Below, piece after piece: positions 49,389 through 59,149 of a stretch of 64,000 bases of DNA. The notes beneath the pieces were generated by a model. That model was not told the origin of the DNA, ran no database searches, and worked only from the letters and a program-made list of their open reading frames with translations. This DNA is from Robertmurraya andreesenii (GTDB lineage Bacteria > Bacillota > Bacilli > Bacillales > Cytobacillaceae): assembly GCF_030813005.1 (NCBI RefSeq), contig NZ_JAUSTU010000002.1:1-64000 (forward strand), given 5' to 3'. A program made the translations under genes and the position numbers. The first letter of the stretch is position 1, and every line of letters starts with the position of its first letter.

Positions 49389-50771
49389 TCACTTTCCATG
49401 AGGTACATCCTCTTTGTATTTAGCCACCCTTGCTTTCACCGCTTCAATCAATGCCGCTTGGCTCACATCTTTATCTTCCAACGCTTTCATTACTCGTTCA
49501 TCAATGGTATCTTTGGCAATGATGTGGTGAATGACGACCGTTTGTTTTTGACCTTGCCGCCACAGTCTGGCATTCGCTTGTTGATAGAGTTCAAGGCTCC
49601 AAGTCAGGCCAAACCAGATGATGATGTTCCCACCTGTTTGTAGATTCAGGCCATGACCAGCGGATGCCGGGTGGGCTAATAAAATTGGCACTTGGCCTTT
49701 ATTCCAATCTTTAATATCTTGATCTGTTTGCAAGAGCCTCGGTTGTAACTTCTTCAAATGAGTTAATAGCCTGTCCTTATCATGCTGGTACCCATAAAAC
49801 ACAAGCACCGGTTTTCCGCTTGCTGCTTCAATCAACTCATCCAAAGCTTTTAACTTTTCATCGTGAATATGTTTCACTTCGCCATCCTCATCGTAAACAG
49901 CACCATTCGCTATCTGTAATAATTTATTAGCAAGAACTGCAGCTGATCCAGCTAACACATCCGTATCTGCAATTGATAAAATCAGTTCCTTTTCTAACAC
50001 CTCGTACTGTTCCTTCGCTTTCTTGGGCAGGTCCACCGGAATGATATTATCCAATCGTTTAGGCAGTTCGAGATAATCTTCTGCCTTCATACTGACACAA
50101 ATATCCGAGATCTTTTCAAAAATGGCCTCTTCTGCTCCATCTTTCAATTTCCAAGAGTAGATAATCATTTGATTTCGCTTATTGGGAAGAAAAAATTTCT
50201 CCCTGTAGCCAGTAATTGTTTTTCCAAGCCTCTCTCCACCATCTAACAAATAAATCTGCGGCCACAAATCTATCAGGCCATTCGGTGCTGGCGTTCCTGT
50301 TAGTCCAACTAATCTTTTTATAAACGGCCTCACCTTTTTCAATGATTTAAACCGTTGGGCCTTTGATGATTTGAAACTTGATAATTCATCAATCACGACC
50401 ATGTCAAATGGCCAGTCAGATCCAAACCGTTCGACAAGCCAAGTGACATTTTCTCTATTAATGATATAAATGTCAGCTTTTTTGTATAAAGCAGCGATTC
50501 GTTCTCTTTCACTACCAAGCACTTTCGAGATTTGAAGCCCTTTTAGATGGTCCCATTTGTCTATCTCTTCTTCCCAAGTGCTACTTGCCACTCGAAGCGG
50601 TGCAATCACCAGAACCCTCGACACATCAAAATAGTCATACATCAATTCGAAAATGGCTGTTAAAGTTGTCACCGACTTTCCCATTCCCATTTCAAGAAAA
50701 AGAGCCGACTTCTTTTTATCGATAATCCACTGGGTGGCATAGGCTTGATAATGATAGGGTTGGTACTTCAC
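49389..50771 (-). CDS. SNF2-type DNA helicase
   Basis: A 460-residue superfamily 2 ATPase. Walker A is in L-E-M-G-M-G-K-S near residue 30, the DEAD-box equivalent is V-V-I-D-E-L-S, motif III is V-G-L-T-G-T-P-A-P, and the second RecA domain ends with A-G-H-G-L-N-L-Q and Q-A-N-A-R-L-W-R-Q-G-Q. It translocates on DNA in phage replication or recombination. It overlaps the VRR-NUC gene by four bases. Confidence 0.93.
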   Translation of the reverse strand: MKYQPYHYQAYATQWIIDKKKSALFLEMGMGKSVTTLTAIFELMYDYFDVSRVLVIAPLRVASSTWEEEIDKWDHLKGLQISKVLGSERERIAALYKKADIYIINRENVTWLVERFGSDWPFDMVVIDELSSFKSSKAQRFKSLKKVRPFIKRLVGLTGTPAPNGLIDLWPQIYLLDGGERLGKTITGYREKFFLPNKRNQMIIYSWKLKDGAEEAIFEKISDICVSMKAEDYLELPKRLDNIIPVDLPKKAKEQYEVLEKELILSIADTDVLAGSAAVLANKLLQIANGAVYDEDGEVKHIHDEKLKALDELIEAASGKPVLVFYGYQHDKDRLLTHLKKLQPRLLQTDQDIKDWNKGQVPILLAHPASAGHGLNLQTGGNIIIWFGLTWSLELYQQANARLWRQGQKQTVVIHHIIAKDTIDERVMKALEDKDVSQAALIEAVKARVAKYKEDVPHGK

Positions 50772-51046
50772 CGTATCATCTCCTCTAGCATTCGATCGAC
50801 AGCCTCAAAGCTATCAATCTTATAAACTTTAAAACCCAATGCCTCCAGTTGCTTTTTTCGTTTTCGTTGCAAGGCCCTTAGCTTCTTAGCCGGTGCCTTT
50901 AATTCCACAAAAGCGACCTTTGCACCGTTAAAGAGCACCAGCCGGTCTGGCACACCTGCAAAACCGGGGGAAATTAGCTTGAAGGCTAACCCGCCATGTT
51001 CGCTTACTTTCATCTTTAGCCTTTTTTCTATACTCACTTCATTCAT
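50768..51046 (-). CDS. VRR-NUC domain nuclease
   Basis: Ninety-two residues with the virus-type replication-repair nuclease fold: G-G-L-A-F-K-L-I-S-P-G, G-V-P-D-R-L-V-L, and V-A-F-V-E-L-K-A-P as the metal-binding E-x-K. It probably cuts branched DNA and works with the SNF2 helicase encoded just after it. Confidence 0.9.
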   Translation of the reverse strand: MNEVSIEKRLKMKVSEHGGLAFKLISPGFAGVPDRLVLFNGAKVAFVELKAPAKKLRALQRKRKKQLEALGFKVYKIDSFEAVDRMLEEMIR

Positions 51047-51068
51047 CTCGAATCACTCCAACATGAAG

Positions 51069-51310
51069 GTATACATCCAAAACCTAGTATTTACGCTGTT
51101 TCCAGCCATTTGTATACTCTGTATACCTTTTTTAAGTGGACTTATACTTATAAGCGTATTAGAGAGTATAGAGCATATATATTTCTCTCTATTACCTCTA
51201 TTTTCTTTCTTATATAGAAGAAGGTATACAAGGTATACATAGTATAAGAGCTACTATTCTTAAGGGTTTTGATGTATACTTTAAAAATTTTCTAGGTTTA
51301 CATTGTATAC
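51069..51310. other. Candidate prophage replication origin (GTATAC iterons)
   Basis: GTATAC hexamers occur at 51069, 51112, 51121, 51224, 51233, 51274 and 51305 (the last inside the primase-helicase coding end), with nine-base pairs at 51112/51121 and 51224/51233 and an AT-rich stretch (about 51130-51220) between the groups. The gap lies just downstream of the primase-helicase gene, the same layout as the satellite origin but with another iteron. No gene was seen in the gap. Confidence 0.65.
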
Positions 51311-53716
51311 ATCTTCCCGTCTAAAACCTTTCTGCATTCCGTACGTTTTATCAAATCGAATCGAACTCACCCTTTTCCAACCTGGGGTGTTCTGGATGAT
51401 CATATTGATTTCCTTTGCATCATATCTGGTCATGAGAGATACATCCTTTTGGTAAAGCTCCTCCCACACCATCTGAGCACAGACCTTATTTAACTTCATT
51501 TTTGGATTTGAGTTGCTATCCGGTTGTTCCATATGCAAATAAGCCCTTCTTGTCCCGATGTCGAGTTCATACCAATTCGTAGGAACCTCGGTTTCCAAAT
51601 AGGTCCTAATGCTCTCAGCAATCGGATTCTCTTGGGTATGGGCTGCTTGAAGTTCACGTGCTTTCTCTTCGATGTCTTTACTTAAGGCTAAGGTCTCTCC
51701 CTTTTCATACAGTACCTTTGCCTCCGCCCATATTTGGTCGACTTCCTCATCGGTTAAATCCACCCACATTTTTTTAGTACCACCGCCGCTTACTGTTATG
51801 GGCAAAAAGCGACGATTCCCTGTTGGGTCATTTAAAAAGTCATAGTCATTAGTTGTTCCAAAAAACACACATTGCCGTTTGAATGTTTCATTGTGTCTGC
51901 CATATGCAACACGAAAAGTGTCCTCGGACTTCGAAATAAAATGCTTAACTGCCTCCACATCAACCTTCTTCGTTGCTGTTAGTTCCGCCATCTCTAAAAT
52001 CCACGCCCCCTGAAGCTGCTCATAGGCTTCTTTGCCCTTCACAGTAATCAAAGAATCCGAGTGCCATTCTTTGCCTAAGAGCTTAATAATATAGCTTTTT
52101 CCAACTCCTTGAGGGCCAACAAGGACCACACAGTAGTCAAACTTTGCACCTGGATGATAGATTCTTGTTACAGCGGCTACAAGGATTTTTCGAGTGAACG
52201 TTCGAACACAATCATTGTCTTCCGCACCAAGGTAATCAACCATAATCGTTTCAAGTCGCTCTATGCCATCCCATTGAAGGCTGTCTAAATAATCTTTAAT
52301 TGGATGGAACGCATGGTTAATGGCTACTTCACTCCAAGCATCACCTATGATACCGGCTCCTTTAATACCATAAATTGAATACAGATAGTTTCGTAGACTT
52401 GCGTCATCTGTATCCGTCCAATATTCTCCCCGCTCAACACTCCGCCAAGGTAAATCATCTTTGATAACAACCCGGTGGACAAAATCGTTCATCGCAATTC
52501 GATCCTTTAATACCGGATCATTTTCTAGAATAAGAATGACATTTGGTGCACAAGAGACGATATTTCCTTTTTGATCTCTAGTCAGTTCTGTTAACCATTC
52601 CATATCTTCGTCTTCAAAATCAGCAGCAGCAAGGCTTAACTGTTCTTTACCAAGTGTCAGCTTCACTTGTTTATCTTTTAAAGCTTCTTCAACCATTGCT
52701 TTATAGGAAGGTAGCCTGTTGATGGGTGTTCCCTCTTTTACCGTTTCATCCAAATCACCAAATAGATGGATTCGCACCAAATCAAAAGCATTGCATAACT
52801 TTCCAGCAATCGGGTCGGTTGAATGATGGGAATAGGCAAAATCACCATTTTCATAAATTACTAGTCCACCTGATGTAGACCCAGCTGAATAGGTGTAGCG
52901 GTTAGGATCCTCGCACGGAGCATATACATCACTTAAGTATTTCTCAATCACATCAACAACCGAGTAAGTCCGGCAAAACGCACCGACGATTCCATCTTTT
53001 GCCTTCGGATCTCCCTGCTTATCAGCGAGTTTCTTTCGTTCATGGACCGTTCGTGAGCTTTCTGGCCAATAAGAGGAATCCCTCCAATCTGGATATCTCG
53101 CCAATACAGTATCTGGATCAATCCACGGCTCGTCCAGTACTTTAAACACAAACTCTCCATCCGATGATGTCGATGGCCAATACATCAGCCGATGCACTTG
53201 GTAGGTCGTATCATCGAAAAAATCAATTCCAAGGTCAGCAGCAATTCTTCTGGCGATAGGTACATATTCATCAGCGGTCACAGGTCTTGATAAAGGAATG
53301 ACAAGTCTGAGTCTTGGACTCCTTGGATGGTGTTTGTGAGTAGAATACATAACGCAGCCATAGCCAAATATGGTCTCAATTGATGCCCATAAGTCTCCTT
53401 TTACAAAATCCGCATCCAAGGAAACAACCTGCCGCCAAACGACACTATCCTGTTTTCTTCTTCCACCTTTTAACGTACCACCGACAAATCCACCAACATC
53501 TTTTATTTCATCTTGCTTTGATTTAGAAAGCTTCTTGTATTCTTCATAGGTTTCATGGGTCCTTATCGTATTGCTTAATTTCTGCACCACTTCAGACCAA
53601 AGCATTTCACGGTTTTTCCAATGAAGTTCTTTTCTATTTCGTCCGATGGCAATCGATAGTTTGCCATCATATTTTAATTTGGGTTTGTTTCTCTCATTGG
53701 GTTCTATCACATTCAC
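51281..53716 (-). CDS. VapE-type primase-helicase of the prophage
   Basis: About 811 residues. The N-terminal third is primase-like (V-S-L-D-A-D-F, then R-L-R-L-V-I-P-L). The C-terminal half is the virulence-associated-E/helicase type, with Walker A G-P-Q-G-V-G-K-S near residue 510 and E-M-A-E-L as Walker B. It would unwind and prime the prophage origin downstream. A GTG at 53716 or 53710 follows AGGAGGG; an upstream in-frame ATG has no ribosome site. It overlaps the small gene at 53694-53864. Confidence 0.9.
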   Translation of the reverse strand: MNVIEPNERNKPKLKYDGKLSIAIGRNRKELHWKNREMLWSEVVQKLSNTIRTHETYEEYKKLSKSKQDEIKDVGGFVGGTLKGGRRKQDSVVWRQVVSLDADFVKGDLWASIETIFGYGCVMYSTHKHHPRSPRLRLVIPLSRPVTADEYVPIARRIAADLGIDFFDDTTYQVHRLMYWPSTSSDGEFVFKVLDEPWIDPDTVLARYPDWRDSSYWPESSRTVHERKKLADKQGDPKAKDGIVGAFCRTYSVVDVIEKYLSDVYAPCEDPNRYTYSAGSTSGGLVIYENGDFAYSHHSTDPIAGKLCNAFDLVRIHLFGDLDETVKEGTPINRLPSYKAMVEEALKDKQVKLTLGKEQLSLAAADFEDEDMEWLTELTRDQKGNIVSCAPNVILILENDPVLKDRIAMNDFVHRVVIKDDLPWRSVERGEYWTDTDDASLRNYLYSIYGIKGAGIIGDAWSEVAINHAFHPIKDYLDSLQWDGIERLETIMVDYLGAEDNDCVRTFTRKILVAAVTRIYHPGAKFDYCVVLVGPQGVGKSYIIKLLGKEWHSDSLITVKGKEAYEQLQGAWILEMAELTATKKVDVEAVKHFISKSEDTFRVAYGRHNETFKRQCVFFGTTNDYDFLNDPTGNRRFLPITVSGGGTKKMWVDLTDEEVDQIWAEAKVLYEKGETLALSKDIEEKARELQAAHTQENPIAESIRTYLETEVPTNWYELDIGTRRAYLHMEQPDSNSNPKMKLNKVCAQMVWEELYQKDVSLMTRYDAKEINMIIQNTPGWKRVSSIRFDKTYGMQKGFRREDVYNVNLENF

Positions 53717-53864
53717 CAACCCTCCTGCGTAACACGGTACCAAGGCCTTTTCTGGCTCCTTCCAATTTACCGGAAAGAGCCTGACCTCTTAGTGTTTTAA
53801 TCGTTTGGTTAGGTAACACGTCCCTGTACTGTTTTAACTCCTTTAGAAATTTGGAAGTGTTCAT
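53694..53864 (-). CDS. Short conserved phage protein between Ant and primase
   Basis: A 56-residue protein: M-N-T-S-K-F-L-K-E-L-K, then Q-T-I-K-T-L-R-G-Q-A-L-S-G and E-G-A-R-K-G-L. Closely similar short proteins with the L-R-G-Q-A-L-x-G motif sit in the replication region of many Firmicutes phages. Its end overlaps the primase-helicase start, so the two are coupled. Function unknown. Confidence 0.75.
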   Translation of the reverse strand: MNTSKFLKELKQYRDVLPNQTIKTLRGQALSGKLEGARKGLGTVLRRRVGECDRTQ

Positions 53865-53879
53865 CTAATTTCACCGTTG

Positions 53880-54701
53880 TTAAGCTGTTTTAATGGAACG
53901 TTCGATTAAAGGCACTAAATCTTTTTCATTCTTCAATAGGTCATAAAGAAAGAGTCTGCCTTTTTGCGTCCAATATGTGTGCATCACACTTTTGTCTGCA
54001 TCAATGGCATGAGTCTTTGATTGGGTATACCCTAATTCGGCATACTTTTGATATAAGAGCCACGTTTTACCCATCTTATATTGCACACCTAACTCATATA
54101 GGATGGCGTTTAGTTTTCTTGCGGATAAACCGTAATCCTTCGCAATGAGGCTGATTGGAACAACGGATTTATTCTGAAGAATCAAGTCATAATAGGATGC
54201 TTTCGGTCTCAATTCTCCAATGATCTGTTTATGTTGAGCATTTTCAAGTTCCAGCTTTCTCGCTTTTTCCTTGGCTTCTTTGTATTCGGTAAAAAGCTTG
54301 ATACCCAAATCAGGATTTTTCAAAATATCATCTAGCAAAGACTCTGAGGCATACAGTCCATGTTTTCGGATATCTGGCAGCACTTCATCAAAAATCCAAT
54401 GTTCAAATTGCTCTGCCTTTTTCTTCACTTCTTTATTTTTGCTTTGTGATGAAGCACCGATAATTAAACGGTAGACATCCCCTTCAGGAATAAAATTCTT
54501 TACTATTGTTTTGCCTTTACTCTGTGGATGAGGTACCTCTCTTTTTGATAGGTACCGGCAGTTCTTGATAATAGCCTGGTGGGGGTTATTGTAACAAAGC
54601 ATTTTCGCTACCTCTGTCGCAGGAAAATATTCTTTCCCATCAATCACCATGACTTCTAACTGACCAAATTCCGAAGAATGAAATACTTGTAAACCATTCA
54701 T
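53880..54701 (-). CDS. Phage antirepressor (BRO-N with KilAC domain)
   Basis: A 273-residue antirepressor. The first 115 residues form a BRO-N domain (F-P-A-T-E-V-A-K-M-L, then W-I-F-D-E-V-L-P-D-I-R-K-H-G). A coiled linker follows, and residues 155-270 form a KilAC DNA-binding domain (V-V-P-I-S-L-I-A-K-D-Y-G-L-S-A-R-K-L-N). Such proteins bind or displace the phage repressor. It belongs to the early operon. Confidence 0.92.
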   Translation of the reverse strand: MNGLQVFHSSEFGQLEVMVIDGKEYFPATEVAKMLCYNNPHQAIIKNCRYLSKREVPHPQSKGKTIVKNFIPEGDVYRLIIGASSQSKNKEVKKKAEQFEHWIFDEVLPDIRKHGLYASESLLDDILKNPDLGIKLFTEYKEAKEKARKLELENAQHKQIIGELRPKASYYDLILQNKSVVPISLIAKDYGLSARKLNAILYELGVQYKMGKTWLLYQKYAELGYTQSKTHAIDADKSVMHTYWTQKGRLFLYDLLKNEKDLVPLIERSIKTA

Positions 54702-54721
54702 CTCATTTTCCTCCTCATCTA

Positions 54722-56671
54722 TTAATCTTTCTTGTAATATTCTGTTTCAAAGCTATCGGCACTTAACGGCAATCCCGGAGCCCAATCTATGGGTTGTCCC
54801 ATCAGCTCTTCTACTTCTTCCATGGCTCTTGTTCCGTTTGGTACTTCTAAAACCACTTCATCGTGGACATGAAACTTTATTCGATATCCTGCTTCTGCTA
54901 ATCTAAGCATGGCAACAGCTAAACAATCTCTTGCGATCGCCTGGATAATATTCTCCGTCAGCTTTCCTCCATACGTGGCAATCCTGCCCCACTGCTTCGA
55001 CCCTTGTTCGACACCTTCATAGGTTAGTTGCTCCTTACCAAATCGCTCATCCATTCCGATTCTTGGTCTAACATAAGCAAGGGAACGACCTGATGGCAAA
55101 GTAATGAACAGAATCCCTCTTGCATAATGAAAGGTAAGGCCACACTGCATTTTTACTACTGCTTTTTCTTTTACCGCTTTGATGGCAGCCGCCTCAACAT
55201 CCCACCAAAGATTTACGATATTAGGATTAGCCTCCCGCCAAGCAGAAACCAACTCGGGAAGTTCGTCATCAGTCAGACCCATTTCCAATGCCCCCATTTG
55301 CTTTAAAGCACCTTTTGAGCCACCGTAGCCAAGAGCCAATTCAGCAATTTTCCCTTTCTGCCTTAGCGGACTACCCTTATCGATGGTTTCAATGGGGACT
55401 TTGAACATTTGAGCAGCTGAGGCCTCATAGATCTTTCCATGGGTCTGAAACACTTCCATCCGCCAGCGCTCTCCGGCCAGCCAAGCAATCACCCTTGCTT
55501 CAATTGCTGAAAAGTCAGCAACAATAAACCGATGCCCCTTGGATGGAATAAACGCCGTTCGGATTAATTGCGATAACACATCTGGCAGATTATCAAACAG
55601 CAGCTCCAAAGCTTGATAGTTTCCTGACTTCAATAGGTCTCTCGCAACCTGCAAATCTTTCATTTCATTCCTTGGTAGGTTATGAATTTGGACGAGCCTT
55701 CCTGCCCAGCGTCCTGTGCGATTGGCTCCGTAAAATTGAAGCAATCCTCTGATTCTATAATCAGGACAAATGGACCTCTCCATTGCCTCGTATTTCTTGA
55801 CCGATGTTTTTGACATTGCTTGTCTTAATTCCAACAACCGTTTCACATCCGGATTTCCCACTTCACCCATTAGCGCTTCTACATTTTTCTTTGCAAGACT
55901 GTCCACTTCTAATCCTTGCGTTTGCAACCAGTCTTTCAGCTGTGCCGGACTATTTGGATTTTCTAATCCGGTTAAACTAACCGCTTCTTTATAAAGGTTT
56001 TCTTGAAAGACGGTGTCTGCCTGAATGGCATGACTGACAAAGGTAATATCAATCATAACCCCATCATCATTGATGTTTTGGTCCAGCTCCCAAAGTCTCT
56101 GTTCCATATCAGGTATTGGGAATGCCTCCAGTTTCTTTCGAATCTGCCGTTCCACCTCAACGTCTTGTTTGCAATACTCTTTAAAAGTTCGCCACTTATC
56201 CGAATCGTGTTCCGGCAGGTTTCTGTTTCTCCTTCCGTTCACTTTGGTCGGCTTACAAGGAACGGAGAAATAGCGAATTAAAGCTTTCCCTTCCTTCATT
56301 TTCTGTTCTTTCAACTTCAGGCATTTGGCCACTCCATCCAAATGCCCCGGTAACCCGAGTATTAAGGCATGGACAGAAGAACAACGCCATTGTTCCGGAG
56401 GCATTGGTTTACCAAAGAATTTGGCTAAACAAGTCCGTTCAAAGTTGGCATTATAAGCTGTCTTTATCACTGCAGGATCCGTAAGAGCTTTTAAAAGGGC
56501 ATCCGGCAATTTCTCTCCAGATGCTATATCAACAATTTGGACTTCTTCCTCATCAACCGCATAGGCAAAAAGGAGAATTTCAAAGTCGGCTGATTCACAG
56601 TAGGCATAGACCCCGCATTTTACGAGGTCCACACTACTGTACGTTTCAATGTCAATCGATAATAGTTTCAT
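54722..56671 (-). CDS. Family A DNA polymerase
   Basis: About 649 residues. The first 190 residues are a 3'-5' exonuclease (S-I-D-I-E-T near the start, N-A-N-F-E in the middle, Y-C-K-Q-D-V later). The polymerase domain shows motif A in V-A-D-F-S-A-I-E-A-R, K-x3-L-x3-Y-G in motif B (A-E-L-A-L-G-Y-G-G-S), and motif C in H-V-H-D-E-V-V-L-E. It copies the phage genome. The ATG at 56671 is preferred; a TTG three codons earlier is possible. Confidence 0.95.
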   Translation of the reverse strand: MKLLSIDIETYSSVDLVKCGVYAYCESADFEILLFAYAVDEEEVQIVDIASGEKLPDALLKALTDPAVIKTAYNANFERTCLAKFFGKPMPPEQWRCSSVHALILGLPGHLDGVAKCLKLKEQKMKEGKALIRYFSVPCKPTKVNGRRNRNLPEHDSDKWRTFKEYCKQDVEVERQIRKKLEAFPIPDMEQRLWELDQNINDDGVMIDITFVSHAIQADTVFQENLYKEAVSLTGLENPNSPAQLKDWLQTQGLEVDSLAKKNVEALMGEVGNPDVKRLLELRQAMSKTSVKKYEAMERSICPDYRIRGLLQFYGANRTGRWAGRLVQIHNLPRNEMKDLQVARDLLKSGNYQALELLFDNLPDVLSQLIRTAFIPSKGHRFIVADFSAIEARVIAWLAGERWRMEVFQTHGKIYEASAAQMFKVPIETIDKGSPLRQKGKIAELALGYGGSKGALKQMGALEMGLTDDELPELVSAWREANPNIVNLWWDVEAAAIKAVKEKAVVKMQCGLTFHYARGILFITLPSGRSLAYVRPRIGMDERFGKEQLTYEGVEQGSKQWGRIATYGGKLTENIIQAIARDCLAVAMLRLAEAGYRIKFHVHDEVVLEVPNGTRAMEEVEELMGQPIDWAPGLPLSADSFETEYYKKD

Positions 56672-56676
56672 AGATA

Positions 56677-57225
56677 TCAACCTAAAATATCATCATCGTC
56701 TTCTTCACTGTCATCAGCAAAGTCATCTTCCGCACTGCTTCGACCACCAAGTGGCTCGCCATCATCTGTTTTCATAATGTTTTGGAGTCCCGCCGCAATG
56801 CCCTTATTGCCATTTACATTAAAAGCATAAAAAGTGAGACTAACCCTTCCGTAACAACCGGAGTAAAATTCACTTTGGTCCATGATTGGATTTAAGTCCG
56901 CATCGACAATTCCTGGTTTAATCTTGCTGTTAGCATTAATGAAATAGGAATTGGTATAGGCTTCATCATCTTCACGATCCACATCGCCATCTCGCAGAGG
57001 GGTCTTTAAGTTGGCCGGTACTTTACCACCGAACTTGTCCTTATTCTCTTGGGTAGCTTTTTGAATGGCATCTTTAATTTTCTTAATCGTCTTCTTGTCC
57101 GATTTCGGAATAATGATGCTAACGGAATACTTCAAGTCACTTCCGTTGACACTGACAGGTTCATGTACATTTGCATAACTGAATCTCACCGGGTTTTCCT
57201 TTGTTCCAATCGTAATTTTTACCAT
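56677..57225 (-). CDS. DUF2815 family, single-strand-binding-like protein
   Basis: About 182 residues with an OB-like beta pattern (V-R-F-S-Y-A-N-V-H-E-P, F-Y-A-F-N-V-N-G-N-K-G) and a strongly acidic C-terminus, as in single-strand DNA-binding proteins. DUF2815 genes lie next to phage polymerase and DUF2800 genes, as here. Start after GAGGAGG. Confidence 0.88.
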   Translation of the reverse strand: MVKITIGTKENPVRFSYANVHEPVSVNGSDLKYSVSIIIPKSDKKTIKKIKDAIQKATQENKDKFGGKVPANLKTPLRDGDVDREDDEAYTNSYFINANSKIKPGIVDADLNPIMDQSEFYSGCYGRVSLTFYAFNVNGNKGIAAGLQNIMKTDDGEPLGGRSSAEDDFADDSEEDDDDILG

Positions 57226-57243
57226 TGTTTTGTTCCTCCTCAT

Positions 57244-58395
57244 TTATTGAAAGTCTACTTCAGGTGATAATTTGATTTCTGGTCGCTTGTCCTCTTCAGG
57301 CACGAGTTTAATCTTGCCTGGAGCTTTGGTAACCAATGAGCCAAGTAACTCTTCAAATGCTTTTTTACCAAGCTCTTTCTCAAGAGCAGTGATGGTATTT
57401 AGGGATTTCTTGTAAATCACATCATCATTAAATCCAGCCGCAACTAACGTTTCAACAACTGCATTTTCATCGGTATATTTACGGCTGCCTCTTCCCTCAA
57501 CTAACTTCATGCCTGGCCATTGTTTGTTTTCATCCATAGCCTTAGCCAAGGCAAATTCCTGCACATCTTTCGCCCAACTAATCAAGTTATCAATGGAAAT
57601 TAACACTTCCACCACTTCTTCATCTGTCAGGAGCGCTGGTTGTTGAAAATCCAAGGATGCTAGCTTCATATTTTCATTTGCTCTTGCCCTGCAGGTTGCT
57701 CGTACTTTACAAAAGCGACAGTGGTCACCAGCAACAAAATCCCCTTCACCTTTAAAGGCTAATTCCGCTCTGGGCCTAACAACCGTTTCTGCCCAATCAA
57801 GCAAATCCTCCACAGACATTTCAAAAGTAGAAATGCTGTCGAGCCTTGGTTGGCTAATGGTCATTTGAATCGTCTCAAGGTCATACAAGATACCAAATTG
57901 GTTAATTGCTCCGAGAGCATACAGTTTCATTTGTGGATTCTCATATGCACTAACGGCAATTCCTTTACCATACTTCAAATCAATGATTTCTAATGTTTTA
58001 TCTGTAATAATCGTTGTATCTGAAGTTCCAAACCCTTCAGGCACCCAAGGGCTATAGTCTAATCTTTGCTCCAGCATGATAACGGCATCCTTTGTCGCAG
58101 CTTTTGCTTCATTAAACCGCTCGATGCAAAACTCTTTATGAACATCCGTCGCCTTGTCCATTTCTTCTGTAAAAAACGGATCCAAACGAAGCTTTTTAAT
58201 CCTGTTCGCGTACTTTTGCTTTGAAATGAGCCCTGCTTCCTTTGCAATTTTCAGTTCCGCAATTTCGTGCGCTAGGGTTCCTTCCTCAGCATAGACTGAT
58301 GTTTCCTCTTCCATCATTTCCTCCAACCTTGGAGCCTTTGTACATTCCATCCAGCGATGTGCGCCAGAAGCGGATAGTAATGCGTGTTGTGCCAT
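57244..58395 (-). CDS. DUF2800 family PD-(D/E)XK nuclease
   Basis: A 383-residue protein of the Cas4/RecB-like nuclease group: R-W-M-E-C near the start, E-E-G-T-L-A-H, G-T-S-D-T-T-I-I, then I-I-D-L-K-Y-G as the catalytic D-x-K, and a C-terminal cysteine set (C-R-F-C, later C-R-A-R) for an iron-sulphur cluster. It works with the DUF2815 protein in phage replication or recombination. Its start overlaps the stop of the preceding gene. Confidence 0.92.
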   Translation of the reverse strand: MAQHALLSASGAHRWMECTKAPRLEEMMEEETSVYAEEGTLAHEIAELKIAKEAGLISKQKYANRIKKLRLDPFFTEEMDKATDVHKEFCIERFNEAKAATKDAVIMLEQRLDYSPWVPEGFGTSDTTIITDKTLEIIDLKYGKGIAVSAYENPQMKLYALGAINQFGILYDLETIQMTISQPRLDSISTFEMSVEDLLDWAETVVRPRAELAFKGEGDFVAGDHCRFCKVRATCRARANENMKLASLDFQQPALLTDEEVVEVLISIDNLISWAKDVQEFALAKAMDENKQWPGMKLVEGRGSRKYTDENAVVETLVAAGFNDDVIYKKSLNTITALEKELGKKAFEELLGSLVTKAPGKIKLVPEEDKRPEIKLSPEVDFQ

Positions 58396-58709
58396 TACAA
58401 TTCCTCCGCTTTCTTGAGTATTTCCACATATTTTTCTGCTGGAACATCACTTAATTTCTTAGCCCCAAACTCAGTAATAAGTGCCTTTACTTCTTTTTGT
58501 TTTCCATCTTGCGACAACGCTGCAAGCTTAGCCCTAACCTCTTCTAATGTAGGTTGTTTCGTTTCAGGTTCTGATATCACTTCCGTACTTTCCTTTGTTC
58601 CTTTCTTTTCAGGTTGATTCCTTTCAATTGCTATCACCAAGTCTTCAATACTCATGGCTAGGTTTCGTAAATCATTTACAACATTGAGAGCAAGTTTCGT
58701 TTTACTCAT
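58395..58709 (-). CDS. Small charged phage protein upstream of DUF2800
   Basis: About 104 residues from the ATG at 58709, preceded by AAAGGAG. An N-terminal helical part is followed by an acidic linker and a C-terminal helical unit (V-R-A-K-L-A-A-L-S-Q-D-G-K-Q, then L-I-T-E-F-G-A-K-K-L-S-D-V-P). Similar proteins are found beside DUF2800 genes. Function unknown. Confidence 0.75.
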   Translation of the reverse strand: MSKTKLALNVVNDLRNLAMSIEDLVIAIERNQPEKKGTKESTEVISEPETKQPTLEEVRAKLAALSQDGKQKEVKALITEFGAKKLSDVPAEKYVEILKKAEEL

Positions 58710-58738
58710 ACGTTTTCTCCTTTCTTTGTTTCTACCAA

Positions 58739-58993
58739 TTAACATCGTTGATTTAATTCAACACTTTCTATAAAAAAATATTTTTCAAATGGCTCATTAG
58801 GATACGCATTTTTAAATTTCGCAATAAACTCTTGCCCGACAGCACTACTTTTAGTCTTAATTCTCCAAAGCTGAGATCGACTAACATTTAATTTCTTTGC
58901 CATTTCAACTTCAGTTAAATCTCCTTGAAGCTTTAAAAAGTTTGCTAGATTCAATCTGATATTCCCATGAATTCCTTTATTACAAACTATCAT
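58739..58993 (-). CDS. Cro-like HTH regulator
   Basis: Eighty-four residues with L-T-E-V-E-M-A-K-K-L-N-V-S-R-S-Q-L-W-R-I, a Cro/C1-type helix-turn-helix. It is the first leftward gene opposite the repressor, as expected for a Cro-type protein that starts the lytic operon. Start after AAAGGAG. Confidence 0.82.
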   Translation of the reverse strand: MIVCNKGIHGNIRLNLANFLKLQGDLTEVEMAKKLNVSRSQLWRIKTKSSAVGQEFIAKFKNAYPNEPFEKYFFIESVELNQRC

Positions 58994-59149
58994 TCTGGTT
59001 TACTCTCCTTTCCAGCTAAGTGTTGATTTGATGTTACAAAAATCATAACACGACATGTTCCATCGATTCAACAAAAAACACATAATTTCCCAACAATGTT
59101 GCATTGATGTTACACTTGTACTATAATGAACATAGAAGGAGGTGCTATT
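58994..59149. promoter_or_regulatory. Divergent lysogeny control region of the prophage
   Basis: Rightward promoter: TTGCAT (59099-59104), 17 bases, TATAAT (59122-59127). Leftward promoter: TTGAAT (59066-59071), 18 bases, TATGAT (59042-59047). Operator candidates: TTGATGTTACA at 59028-59038 and 59104-59114, and the palindrome CAACA-A-TGTTG (59091-59101) overlapping the rightward -35. The repressor could control both promoters from these sites. Confidence 0.8.
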
